Below are positions 27,611 to 37,434 of a stretch of 64,000 nucleotides of DNA, one piece after another. The notes below the pieces were generated by a model. It saw only the letters and a program-made list of their open reading frames with translations. It made no database searches and was not told where the DNA came from. This DNA is from Rivularia sp. MS3 (GTDB lineage: Bacteria; Cyanobacteriota; Cyanobacteriia; Cyanobacteriales; Nostocaceae), in the NCBI GenBank assembly GCA_019192545.1, contig JAHCMI010000039.1, positions 17,999 through 81,998 of the forward strand. Reading direction: 5' to 3'. The translations under genes and the position numbers were made by a program. How positions within the stretch are numbered: the first letter of the stretch is position 1; each line of letters begins with the position of its first letter.

Positions 27611-30600
27611 TTACCCAACAACCTGCTTATAAAACTCTTCTAAACCCACCACACAAGCTTTGTCATCGTAAAGATGATTGTGGGATTCGCTCATCCTTTG
27701 AAAAATTTGCCTTTTGTAATCGGTTTGAATTCCTAATTTAACGGCTATCTCGACGTATTCTGCTGTATTGGCTGCTATGGTATCTGTAACTCCTAACATT
27801 TTTAAGAAGCTGTCGGTATGACGACCGCGCATAAATTCTCCAGTACAAGTTACGATAGGAAGATTGCAGGCTATTGCTTCTAAGCTAGTATTTCCTCCAG
27901 ACCAGGTAATTGTGTCTAGGTATATATCGCTCAATAAATTAATCGTTAAATAATCAAATCTTTCGGGAATGGTTATGAACAAGCAATAATCTTGATAATC
28001 AAGGTTAACTGCATCAAACGCACGTTTTAATCGTTTTTGCAATAAAGTACCGCGTAGAAATAAGAATTTAGCTTTGGGTACTTGTTGAGCTATTGTTGGG
28101 AAAATAAAGTCATATTGCGGTAGGTATTTAAAAGGTGCTTGGCAACACAAGTAAATAATTGCGTCTTCCGGTAGTTGATAATCTGAACGAGTTTTAACGA
28201 GGGGAGGAATATATGGTTTGGGATAAGCAACACCAATGTTTGGTAAGCGAATCAATTTTTCCGAATAATGTTCTTGAGCGTTTTGTGCTTCCATTAATTC
28301 GCTTGATAAAAAGTAATCGATTGTTGGTAAACCAGTTGTAACGGGATGTCCCCAAGCGGTACATTGTACTGGTGCTAAACGTAAACCAGCCAACAGCATT
28401 GTGGCTGGATTCATGCCAATTTCGAAGTACACGAGAATGTGTAATTCATCTTTAGTTATCTGTTGACAAGCTGCTTCTAAGTTGTGAGGAATATGGTAAA
28501 AAACATCGCTGTATTTTTCAAATTCTTGAGTTACTGCATCGAATTCATTGCCAGTGTAGTAACAGTAAATTTCAAAATCATCATGGTTATGCTGACGCAA
28601 CCAACCAGTCAACCATAAGGTTCCGCTATAGCAATGTAAATAGTTAGAAACGTAACCAACGCGAATTTTACCGTTCCGATTCGATCGGTTTTCTATTGAT
28701 AACGGCTTCGACCATTGGGGATAATTAGCACTCATAATCGAGCAAACCAAGCAACCGTAATGACGCTGTAAATCTACATCATTTTTTGCTTGATAAGATA
28801 AGTAAAAATTGGTAAGTCTACCTATTCCTGCCAAAGCATTTGTTTTGTCTACTTCTGTTTCTAAAGAAGTTTCTTTAATTAAAGTTTGCAGTCCTTGAGT
28901 ATAACGAGAACGATAAAAATCGATTTCTTCTGGCTCATTGTAAATTGTAGGAACTGTTAAATATTTGAGTAGTTTAAAAGTATAGTCTTCGGGTAATAAG
29001 TTTGTTGCAATTTGGGCATTATCAATAGCTTCGCTGGTTCTGCCACTGCGTCGCAAACCGACGATTAATGCAAAGTGCAAGTTGCCATCTTGAGGATAAT
29101 ATTTAATACCCTCTCGCAGCATATTAAAAGCTTTATCCCTTAAATTTAATTTGAGATAGCATTCGCTTACTTGATAATAAATTTCTGGCTTGGCTGGTGG
29201 GATAGCTATGAGCCTTTGATATTGTACGATTGCTTCTTCCCACTTGCCTTGTTGAAATAACCTCGAAGCTAACTTAAAAAAAAACTCTTTCGATATTACA
29301 TCATCAAGTTTTTCAATTTTACAACTTACTAAATTTTTAATTGTGGCTGTTGACAAAGCTTTTTGGTTATCGCATTCTAAACTGATTTTAGCTTTGATAC
29401 GAGGTAACAAAGCTTCCCACTGCATTTCACTTAACTGTGGCACCAAAGAAATTTCTAAACCTTCAGTGATATCTAAGTCTTGCATCAGCAGATTCATGCT
29501 AACTGCTCCTAGCAGCATTTCGGCAAGATCATCATCGCTGTTACTAATATCAATTAGTAAAGTTATGTACCGAGCATCATCTCTAGTCGCCAAAGTTCCA
29601 ATAACTTTTTCCAATTCTGCTGCCAGAATTTCTTCTGGCTGCGTCCAATCCGGGAAAATAATTAAATTAAGTTCTTTGAGATTTAAAGCCTCAATTGTAG
29701 TGTTAATTAACACTTCGCTTACAGTTTTAGCAGTTGAGTGCCAAGTAAATTTCTGCGCTTGCTCAATTCCTCTGCTAACTAATATTTGACGAATACTCGG
29801 CTTCTGAACTTCACAAAGGGCATTTGCTAATTCTTCAGCATCATTATCACTAATATAAATTGCAGCTTCTCCAGCAACTTCAGGAATTGAAGCATTATTA
29901 CAGGTAATTACCGGACATCCACAAGCCATTGCTTCAAGGATGGGTAAACCAAAACCTTCATATTTAGAAGGATAAACCAGCGCGATCGCACCACTATAAG
30001 CCATTGCCAACTCTTCATCATCCAGTTGCAGCATGTGTACCGTACTACCATATGTATAAGTTCTCCACTCAGGTGCTAAAACACCACCGTTACCCGTACA
30101 AACAATATCAAAAGCATGACTCCAAGGAAGTTTGGCAAATGCTTCAAAAAACAAAGTACTATTTTTATAGCCAGTAGAAGGTCCAACTAATAGAAAATAA
30201 GGTTTAACGATACCATATTTAGTTTTGAAAGCATTAATTTCTTCTGGCAATCCCGGATAAAAATAATTTTGAACTCCTAACAAAGCTACAGTAATAGCAT
30301 CTGGATTAATATCGGGGAAGCATTTAACTAAATCTTGGGCTGTATTTTCAGAAATGCTAATGTATGACGAAGCCTGTTGAATTGCATGATGCTTTTCTCG
30401 CCACATGTGATGATTTAAATCCCAACCCATAAGTTCTGGAATCATGTCATATGCCATGAATACAGAAGGAGTTGTTAAAGGTGTTGTATAGTAAGAAGAA
30501 ATAAATAAACTGGCTTCTTCTTCATCACATATTTGTTGAAGCATTTCTCTATCATGCCCCGTATCGTTATAGTCATATTCGGGAATTTGGCGGTATCTAA

Positions 30601-33136
30601 TACCCGAAATTTTCGGGGCAGTACCCGCTCTATCTAAAACAATAATATGTTTAGCAAAATCATTGTTTGACCATTCTTCCAAAAGCGATTTCCAAACCCG
30701 AGCAATTCCCGTTTTATATAATTGAAAAAATACACCGTCAATTAAGATTGTCGGAACTGATTTTTCATCGCTGACAATTTGTTTATCTATTTCCTGTTGC
30801 TGCAAAAATCGCCATTCAGTAGAATTTTGTTCTGCTTGAGCAATCGGTAATACACCGTATGAATCAGCTTTATCTATCAAAGTATCGTCGCCAACCCAAG
30901 CAAAATAATCGCGCAATAAAACTGGAAATTTAGTTTGTTGCTGCAAAGCTGTCCACTGAGAAATAGCACCTTTATAGCCGTAATATTCTTCTTTAAACTT
31001 TAATTGTTCTTGTGTCGCATATGCAAAATGCTGAAAAACTAAGTTGTGCGATTCCGTTTCTTCATGTTTAAAAGGATTTACCGCAGCAACATTTTTTAAT
31101 TTCCCATCAGGTAGCTTTTCAACTAACACTGGTGGTTCGTGTGCAGCCCAAACATACCCCGGTTTAAATTTCCAAGTTCTCAACCATTCCTGTTGCGGAT
31201 TCTGAGCATAACAGTTACGAGTACTTATCAGTAGATTATCTCCAACAAAATACCAACACCAGTAAAAAGCTGCCGTTTTTTCGGGATTTTTGATAAATAA
31301 TTCTCTGGCTGTAGATAGCTGTTCAAAAGTCCATAGTTCATCTACATCTACTTGCCATAACAAACATTCTTCTTGAATATTTTCCAAAGGAGCATTAGTC
31401 ATTTCTCGCTTACCTTCCCAGAAAACACCTTCCGGTTTACGGTAAACGGTAATATTATCTGGATAAAGCTGTTTTAGTTGATTAATATATTCGCTAGTAC
31501 CATCAATACTAAGTCCCGAATTATGAATTTCACTACTTATACGTCCACCATTTCCAACACTCCAAGCCGTATCATGCTTTAAATCCGCAACACCTTCTAC
31601 AATATGCCAATGCCATTTAAAAGGTAGTTGTTTAAATATATCAATGTGATATTTAATAAACGGTTGACCGTTTAAAACTATAGTAAAGAAGTGGACGGGT
31701 AAATTAGGAAAAGCAATATAGTTTTCGTAAAAAGAATTAGAATCAGATACCTCTTCTCCTATTTCTCCGTTAGGGCTGATTCGATGACATTCATATCCAT
31801 TTTTATTTAAAATATCAAAAGTGGATTTAGCATCTCTATTTAAACCCTCTAGCATTTTTTGGGAAATTTCAAATTGAATAAACTTCACAGCTTTATTTTT
31901 CAAAAGCTGGCTAGCTCCCTGCAATACATCTGATTCGGCTCCTTCAACATCAACCTTTAAATAATCAATTTCTTCTATGTCATGCTGCTGACAGAAAGAG
32001 TCCAAAGAAATTGCTTCTACTACTTCTGTGTTAACAATAGGTACGTATTCTCCAGAACCATCGGGATTAAGCATTTTTGGGGTACCAATGCTGTTCCATA
32101 CAGAATAATCTTCCGGAAACTGATTAAATTCAATTTGTTTATTTTCTGAATAAACGGCATTATGAAAAGCAGAAACATTACGGCATTTTTCTTGTACAAG
32201 CCGCTGCTGAAGTTTATTATAAGTACTTTCAGTAGCTTCAAAAGCATATACCTTACCTTTAGCTCCAACAATTTTGCTGAATAAAACTGAATAATCACCA
32301 ATATTAGAGCCTACGTCAAATACAGTCATTCCAGGCTGAACAAAATTCCTGACAAGTAACTGCTCGGTAACTTCGTTATCGAAATGAAAATTATCAGCTT
32401 CGTTTACTTTTTTGAATATAGAATAACCGTTACGTATATTTTTATTCTCTGCAATCAAAACATAATTATTGTCTGCAAGCAACTTGTGATGGCTGTAGTA
32501 ATTTTTAAATGTAGTAATATCGTCTAATAAAATATACTTTGCACCGTATACCTGCTTTAACTCAGCAGCACCAGTAAATTCGGAACCATCAATCAATACT
32601 AAATCAAAGACATCTATATTATTTTCTTTCTTAATCTGTTGAATACCATCACCAGCAACACCAGCATTCTTGACATAGTCTATATCTTGTTCCAGCCAGC
32701 TTAATACTTGTTCTAAAGGATATAAAGTTAATTTATTTGGAGTATTTTGATAAAAATTAATCACCTCTTGTTGTGTGGGGAAATCTTTTAACGAAACAGA
32801 GGAAACGTTATAACATTTTACAAAACTATCGTTCGCATATCTTTTTTCTAACTCTGCAAATCTAGTCTTTGAAATCTCTATGCAGAATAATTCTTGGTTA
32901 TGATGATTATCTTTAAGCCCGGTTACAAAAGCTTCAGTACTGCCACCTCCAGAAGATGAACCTATTTCTAAAACTGTTTCAATATCTTCTTCTCTACAAA
33001 TCTTCTGAATTGCTAGATAAAACTCATCATTTTTAATCTCTGAAGGAATTAAATAATTAAGTTGGGAATCAATAATCTTGGATTTCATATTCATACTTGT
33101 ATCTGCACCAATTTGTATATTTTTACTTCTTAACAT
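27611..33136 (-). CDS. Giant multidomain glycan-modifying protein: methyltransferases, glycosyltransferases, TPR and OGT domain
   Basis: 1841 residues. In order: a SAM-binding-like domain ([16 protein letters not shown] near 54-69; [10 protein letters not shown] near 180); an FkbM-type methyltransferase ([19 protein letters not shown] near 268-286; [17 protein letters not shown] near 392); a GT2-like region ([15 protein letters not shown] near 490; WQVDVDELW near 600); a GT4 glycosyltransferase ([16 protein letters not shown], then [20 protein letters not shown] near 1065); TPR repeats (about 1275-1380); a C-terminal OGT/SPINDLY domain ([20 protein letters not shown] near 1605). Such fusions can glycosylate and methylate a protein or glycan in one chain. 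The N-terminus overlaps the upstream small gene by 14 bp. Confidence 0.88.
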   Translation of the reverse strand: MLRSKNIQIGADTSMNMKSKIIDSQLNYLIPSEIKNDEFYLAIQKICREEDIETVLEIGSSSGGGSTEAFVTGLKDNHHNQELFCIEISKTRFAELEKRYANDSFVKCYNVSSVSLKDFPTQQEVINFYQNTPNKLTLYPLEQVLSWLEQDIDYVKNAGVAGDGIQQIKKENNIDVFDLVLIDGSEFTGAAELKQVYGAKYILLDDITTFKNYYSHHKLLADNNYVLIAENKNIRNGYSIFKKVNEADNFHFDNEVTEQLLVRNFVQPGMTVFDVGSNIGDYSVLFSKIVGAKGKVYAFEATESTYNKLQQRLVQEKCRNVSAFHNAVYSENKQIEFNQFPEDYSVWNSIGTPKMLNPDGSGEYVPIVNTEVVEAISLDSFCQQHDIEEIDYLKVDVEGAESDVLQGASQLLKNKAVKFIQFEISQKMLEGLNRDAKSTFDILNKNGYECHRISPNGEIGEEVSDSNSFYENYIAFPNLPVHFFTIVLNGQPFIKYHIDIFKQLPFKWHWHIVEGVADLKHDTAWSVGNGGRISSEIHNSGLSIDGTSEYINQLKQLYPDNITVYRKPEGVFWEGKREMTNAPLENIQEECLLWQVDVDELWTFEQLSTARELFIKNPEKTAAFYWCWYFVGDNLLISTRNCYAQNPQQEWLRTWKFKPGYVWAAHEPPVLVEKLPDGKLKNVAAVNPFKHEETESHNLVFQHFAYATQEQLKFKEEYYGYKGAISQWTALQQQTKFPVLLRDYFAWVGDDTLIDKADSYGVLPIAQAEQNSTEWRFLQQQEIDKQIVSDEKSVPTILIDGVFFQLYKTGIARVWKSLLEEWSNNDFAKHIIVLDRAGTAPKISGIRYRQIPEYDYNDTGHDREMLQQICDEEEASLFISSYYTTPLTTPSVFMAYDMIPELMGWDLNHHMWREKHHAIQQASSYISISENTAQDLVKCFPDINPDAITVALLGVQNYFYPGLPEEINAFKTKYGIVKPYFLLVGPSTGYKNSTLFFEAFAKLPWSHAFDIVCTGNGGVLAPEWRTYTYGSTVHMLQLDDEELAMAYSGAIALVYPSKYEGFGLPILEAMACGCPVITCNNASIPEVAGEAAIYISDNDAEELANALCEVQKPSIRQILVSRGIEQAQKFTWHSTAKTVSEVLINTTIEALNLKELNLIIFPDWTQPEEILAAELEKVIGTLATRDDARYITLLIDISNSDDDLAEMLLGAVSMNLLMQDLDITEGLEISLVPQLSEMQWEALLPRIKAKISLECDNQKALSTATIKNLVSCKIEKLDDVISKEFFFKLASRLFQQGKWEEAIVQYQRLIAIPPAKPEIYYQVSECYLKLNLRDKAFNMLREGIKYYPQDGNLHFALIVGLRRSGRTSEAIDNAQIATNLLPEDYTFKLLKYLTVPTIYNEPEEIDFYRSRYTQGLQTLIKETSLETEVDKTNALAGIGRLTNFYLSYQAKNDVDLQRHYGCLVCSIMSANYPQWSKPLSIENRSNRNGKIRVGYVSNYLHCYSGTLWLTGWLRQHNHDDFEIYCYYTGNEFDAVTQEFEKYSDVFYHIPHNLEAACQQITKDELHILVYFEIGMNPATMLLAGLRLAPVQCTAWGHPVTTGLPTIDYFLSSELMEAQNAQEHYSEKLIRLPNIGVAYPKPYIPPLVKTRSDYQLPEDAIIYLCCQAPFKYLPQYDFIFPTIAQQVPKAKFLFLRGTLLQKRLKRAFDAVNLDYQDYCLFITIPERFDYLTINLLSDIYLDTITWSGGNTSLEAIACNLPIVTCTGEFMRGRHTDSFLKMLGVTDTIAANTAEYVEIAVKLGIQTDYKRQIFQRMSESHNHLYDDKACVVGLEEFYKQVVG

Positions 33137-33512
33137 CCTTCTTCAAATCGTTCAATTCTCTTTTATAGTCTTCCCTTTGAGGATTTAACTCCACTAACTT
33201 TTCTAAAGGTTTTATTGCACCTCGAACATCTTTTAAAGCTAATCGCACTTTTACTAAACCTTCTAAAGCTACTTGATTATTAGGTTCCCGCTGCAATACT
33301 AATTCAAAACCCTGTTCCTGCTGCTTTAATATTGATTCTTCTCCCTCAATAACCGAAGCATTATCCTGCTGAGCAATTTCTTGTATGGCAGGAATTGCAG
33401 CCATAACCGCAGAACCAAAAAAGGTTACTATCGATATTAAAATTAATATTTTTTGTCGCTTCTTAGCTTTCTCGCGATTTTGAACTACGTATTCTTCCCT
33501 AGAATCATCCAT
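33123..33512 (-). CDS. Small membrane-anchored TPR protein
   Basis: 129 residues. A charged N-terminus (MDDSREEYVVQNREKAKKRQ) precedes one hydrophobic helix (about 22-43). The rest is a TPR-like helical pair (EQGFELVLQREPNNQVALEG, then VRGAIKPLEKLVELNPQRED). It overlaps the start of the giant gene by 14 bp, which suggests translational coupling and perhaps a role as membrane tether or substrate adaptor for that enzyme (inference). Confidence 0.8.
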   Translation of the reverse strand: MDDSREEYVVQNREKAKKRQKILILISIVTFFGSAVMAAIPAIQEIAQQDNASVIEGEESILKQQEQGFELVLQREPNNQVALEGLVKVRLALKDVRGAIKPLEKLVELNPQREDYKRELNDLKKDVKK

Positions 33513-33650
33513 GCTATATTCAGTTACTTGAGATCGAAAATAATTCCATTCTCAGGATGCCCCTTAAAAGGGTAAAACTATCATATGAGCTATTTTTTAT
33601 TCAGATTGCTTTGAATTCACAACTTCCACTATTAACATTAAGCCCTATTT

Positions 33651-33743
33651 TTTACCTTCAACCCTTCATGGGTGCAGCTATGCAAACAAAGTCCACCTTT
33701 TTAGGTTTCAAGGTTTCTTAGCCCATAAACATGGGCTTTATAA
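33651..33743. repeat. IS200/IS605-type end repeat, copy 2
   Basis: ccttcaacccttcatgggtg followed by cagctatgcaaacaaagtcc parallels the block at 22139-22200; it ends with the hairpin agcccat-aaac-atgggct (about 33719-33736). No tnpA or tnpB sequence is attached. Confidence 0.45.
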
Positions 33744-33840
33744 TATCAGCCTTAGCCTTATACTTATAATCTGAGCGCTTTTCGCTACTTTACGAAACGA
33801 ATTTTTAATCAAAAGCCGATCGCAATGTTAAAAATAAATC

Positions 33841-33966
33841 AGGAATGGTCGCAATTGGCACATAACCCCGATTGATGCGTGACGGGAAAACCTGATTATT
33901 TCGTTTAATAGTAAGCATAGCGTTACAGCACCCTAAAAAGTAAAGATGCTATTTGCGGCCATTCTT
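33841..33966. mobile_element. MITE-like element, family A, copy 2 (opposite orientation)
   Basis: Ends aggaatggtcgcaa (33841-33854) and ttgcggccattctt (33953-33966). The inner arms read gcgtgacggg and gcgttacagcaccct, the reverse of copy 1. 126 bp, noncoding, more diverged inside than the other copies. Confidence 0.75.
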
Positions 33967-34939
33967 ATAAATATTTGAAGAGAAATACAAACTCTACTAT
34001 ACTTAGTTATCTTAAAAAGGATTGCTAAATTTTCCCGAACAGAACAGATATACTTCGCTTGGGTAAACCTTTCTGTTTGCTTGCTTTTTTATCGAAAGAA
34101 ATTCATATCATATTATTTTCAATTTTACTTCTTTCTCTAGAAAGCATATCAGTATCTATCTAGGGATTTTTATAAAATATGCTTTACGCCTGCCGATATC
34201 CGATTATTTTGGTAAATGCAGATGATTTAATAAAACAAAGCTGTCTTGCTTATCTAACTCCAAATTTTCATTTCACAAAAGATGATCAACAAATGTCCTA
34301 TTAACCAAAATTTGACAAATTAATGTAAGTTATAAACTATTTTTAATTCCATAATGTCGAATAAAGATACAAACATATTTTGATTCATTTTTTTTGTTTT
34401 AACCGCGACTTAGCTTGTGTTATCTCTGAGACAAGACTATTTAATCGCAATTGTTAAGACAATATTAAAATAATCTTCAGATGGTATGAAAATCTGGATG
34501 TTTGCGATAATGTAGATAACGATTAATAAAAAACGGTGGATATTTGCAACTCACTATTCAATTTTTACTGTTATGCCTTCATCATGGAAGTAATTATCTA
34601 TATATTAGAAAAATTGTCATGATTTATGCATATTGCAGTGAATTGAGCAATTAGGGATAAGAAATTAGCCGTACTAAATCCACCGGGTTGCTAACGTATT
34701 TTTTTGTTTGATAAGTAAACAGTGATAGATTTTGCTGAGTTCCAAAGTTTATTAGTGGTGATTACCGAACAAAACCGAAATTAACAGTAACCATGTAGAA
34801 TAGTTATGCTATATTCAAGAATAGTGAGACTTGCTTTGCGTGCATTACCGAACTCTACGCAGAGACTATAATTGCAAAACGGAAAGCATTTTTGCCCTTA
34901 GCATTTACCCAAATTTTCATCTTAATTTTAATTGAGGTT

Positions 34940-35158
34940 ATGACTCAACAAGTAATTCACCCAATGGTGAAATTGCAACGCAATGTTCAATCGCTCGTAG
35001 ATTCTCAGATCATCAAGCCTACAGATAGCATCTGGAAAATTGCTTTACTTTATGGCGACGAATGGCAGCACTGGAAACGCGAACTGGTAGATTTCGGCTT
35101 TACTATGCAAGACCCCGTTAAGGAGTTACTTGCAGTTGAAGGATGGGATGAAGAATAA
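34940..35158 (+). CDS. DUF4327 family protein
   Basis: 72 residues from the ATG at 34940, preceded by gagg at a good distance; an upstream TTG would add 16 hydrophobic residues and is less likely. The sequence (VIHPMVKLQRNVQSLVDSQI, SIWKIALLYGDEWQHWKREL, DFGFTMQDPVKELLAVEGWD) matches what I recall of the cyanobacterial DUF4327 family. It is short, soluble and of unknown function. No operon partner is evident. Confidence 0.85.
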   Translation: MTQQVIHPMVKLQRNVQSLVDSQIIKPTDSIWKIALLYGDEWQHWKRELVDFGFTMQDPVKELLAVEGWDEE

Positions 35159-35382
35159 AACATTGGTTTTAGAAGAATATATGTAGCGAAAAGCAATTAA
35201 GATATTTCTCTGAGTGACGCTCAACTGCAAGCGCTGCAATGATAACGCTGCTAAATAATTAAAATCTGCCTACGCGGATTGTAAGTTTGTAGAGTCCGCG
35301 TAGATGAGATTTGTCTGCGTCACAGTAAACTATATTCGCTTCATCCTCACTTTTTTCAAATAATTTGATTACAAAAGCTGAT

Positions 35383-36597
35383 TCATTCGCAGACTGCTAA
35401 GGCTGCTGCAACTTCTTTCGCGGTTTGATACCTATCGCATGGTAAAGGTTGCGTAACTTTATCTATTATTTCTTTCAAACAAGGGGTAATAGTAGGAATC
35501 TTTGCCACGTCAAACCGAAAATGTCGTCCTTGTTGACGATAAAATTTAAATGGGTTTTCACCTGTTAGCAGAAAGATTAAAGTTGGACCTATAGCATATA
35601 AGTCAGATTGGGTTAAAGGCTGTCCTCGTTCTTGTTCGGGGGCACAATATCCTTCTGCACCGATGCGAGTTCCAGGTGCTGTGCCGATTTCCTTAACAGC
35701 ACCGAAATCCAAGACAACTATACGATTATTAGAATTTCGTACCATTAAATTAGCGGGTTTTATGTCTCGGTGAATTAATGGCGGATTTTGACTATGCAAA
35801 TAATCAAGAATATCGCAGGTTTGCATCATCCATTCTATGGCTTGATTTAGTGTTACCGGCCCCTTGCGATAAACAAATTTTTCTAAATCTTGTCCGTGGA
35901 TTAATTCCATTGCCAAGTATTTTTTCCTATCTTCCACGAAGAAGTCATAATATTTAGGGATTCCCGGATGATTGAGTAATCCCAAAGTATGCGCTTCTCG
36001 TTGAAATAATTCTCTTGCTTTGGCAATCTTCGCCATATCGGCGTTCATCTGCTTTAGTACTAATAATTTCGGACAACCTGTAGTTATCCCGGTTGGGTCC
36101 CAAGCAAGGTAAGTTGTGCCCATGCCTCCCTTTCCTAAAGTTCGTAATATTTGATAGTGGCGAATTGTTAGCTGTATTGAGAGAGGTTTACCGCAATAAA
36201 TGCAGAATAAGTTATCAGGTAAATTTCCTTCATGATTGCAGACGGGAGATGTAGCATCTGAAGATTGTGCGGGTTTTGGTCGGTTTAATACCATCCATTT
36301 CAAAATAGGGCCGCCCCTAGCTAATTGCAGAAAACAGTTATCGGGTAATGCAACTCGAGTAATTAGCACGCCATTAACAAAAGTGCCGTTAGTGCCCTTG
36401 CTAATAACTTCCCAGGAATCAGCATTACCCGCAGAACTTTTGTTAATTATTTCTAAATGGTATCGAGAAACTAAATTACTATCTAAAACAATATCATTAT
36501 CCGCCGCTCGTCCCACCCTAATCACCGATGATTCATCAAAGCGCCAGTCTTGCAAGGGTGTTTTGTTTTGCGCTTCTAATAGGGTTAGAGTAATCAC
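35383..36597 (-). CDS. FHA domain-containing Ser/Thr protein kinase
   Basis: 404 residues. N-terminal FHA phosphothreonine-binding domain (VIRVGRAADNDIVLDSNLVS, RYHLEI, GTNGTFVNG; about 1-105), then a zinc-ribbon-like CNHEGNLPDNLFCIYCGK (about 119-136), then a Hanks-type kinase: LGKGGMGTTYLAWD (about 153-166), HRDIKPANLM catalytic loop, VLDFGAVKE metal site and APEQERGQP. The catalytic Lys, Asp and DFG are present. Cytosolic, with no membrane segment. Located 840 bp from a PP2C phosphatase that also carries a zinc ribbon, a plausible kinase/phosphatase pair. Confidence 0.94.
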   Translation of the reverse strand: MITLTLLEAQNKTPLQDWRFDESSVIRVGRAADNDIVLDSNLVSRYHLEIINKSSAGNADSWEVISKGTNGTFVNGVLITRVALPDNCFLQLARGGPILKWMVLNRPKPAQSSDATSPVCNHEGNLPDNLFCIYCGKPLSIQLTIRHYQILRTLGKGGMGTTYLAWDPTGITTGCPKLLVLKQMNADMAKIAKARELFQREAHTLGLLNHPGIPKYYDFFVEDRKKYLAMELIHGQDLEKFVYRKGPVTLNQAIEWMMQTCDILDYLHSQNPPLIHRDIKPANLMVRNSNNRIVVLDFGAVKEIGTAPGTRIGAEGYCAPEQERGQPLTQSDLYAIGPTLIFLLTGENPFKFYRQQGRHFRFDVAKIPTITPCLKEIIDKVTQPLPCDRYQTAKEVAAALAVCE

Positions 36598-37434
36598 GAT
36601 ACTTAGAAACTATAAATGATTAAGGATAAATTTTGAACTATAAAGGGTGAAACCTTCAGATGCAGATTCCCCGCATACCTATGATAATAAGAAGGCTAAC
36701 TAGTACTTTATTTAATTAAGCTGTTTTGCATTTAAGTTTTGCATTTAAATTGTATATTCTACTAGGAAAGGATGCCCGCAGTGGCTGCAACGGCACTTGT
36801 AGAAGACGCGGGAAAGACCGACCGGATGACCCCTACGCAAGAAGCTTAGGAACCTCTCGTTCCCCTGTATATGTGGCTCAAAGAAGGCGGGAAGAATATT
36901 TCCTTACCAACTTCTCTTTGCAGCAGGCTGCTCTCCATCCCACAAGAAAATAGCAATTTCAGCTAATCAAATCTAAATGCGTTTTAGCTTATCAAACTAA
37001 TTTCTCGAACCCGTGTACGGGTAATTATGCAGGAATATACTAAGTCATGTCTCGACAAAGACATTAGATTTTGATTTTAACAATATTTTGGTTATTTATC
37101 CTGATATGTTATTACATGGTAATTAATCGAAATATCTAATAATTCCCGGTAGTAACTTCTTACTTAAACAGGAGCATGGGAGCAGCTATCCCATACTTTC
37201 GCTTAAACGCTATATCCTCACGTCCGCAGCTTTTTAGCTGCATTCTAATTTCTATATAGGCTAAAATCACAATTATTACAATTAAGAATCCGTCGCGATA
37301 ATTGTAAAACTTCTTTCTTATGTCCGCAATTACTGCAAGTTTTAGAACTTGGTCAAAATAATTTATCAGCTATTATCAATTCACTGTCAAACTTTTTACA
37401 TTTGTATTCAAACTAGTGCCTAAATTCATAGAAA
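36598..37434. other. Intergenic region containing a GC-rich island
   Basis: About 840 bp between the kinase start and the phosphatase stop. A GC-rich segment (36766-36955) stands out from AT-rich flanks (see separate entry). A palindrome GCAGCT-TTTT-AGCTGC sits at 37226-37241. Otherwise no gene is seen. Confidence 0.6.
36766..36955. other. Unassigned GC-rich island, possible structured RNA or gene remnant
   Basis: The segment begins ggaaaggatgcccgcagtgg and ends near gctctccatcccacaagaaa, clearly richer in G+C than its surroundings. It contains possible stems cccgc/gcggg (about 36773-36811), ggaac/gttcc (about 36850-36864) and outer ggaaa/tttcc. Two short overlapping frames exist: a 25-codon frame from the ATG at 36771 behind aggaaagg, and a 75-codon frame from 36726 with an Arg-rich stretch. 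I recognise neither protein nor RNA family. Confidence 0.35.

Larger units (their letters stand above)
33513..34939. other. 1.4-kb intergenic region with two repeats
   Basis: It holds an IS200/IS605-type end repeat (33651-33743) and a family A element (33841-33966). The remaining ~970 bp before the DUF4327 gene are very AT-rich with no gene-like frame. A TATAAT at 34867-34872, about 65 bp before the next start, may be that gene's -10 box. Confidence 0.6.

Noticed and set aside
32020..32301. 93-codon ORF on - strand inside the giant gene
   Set aside because: Alternative frame of the FkbM methyltransferase coding region, which carries the motifs in the main frame.
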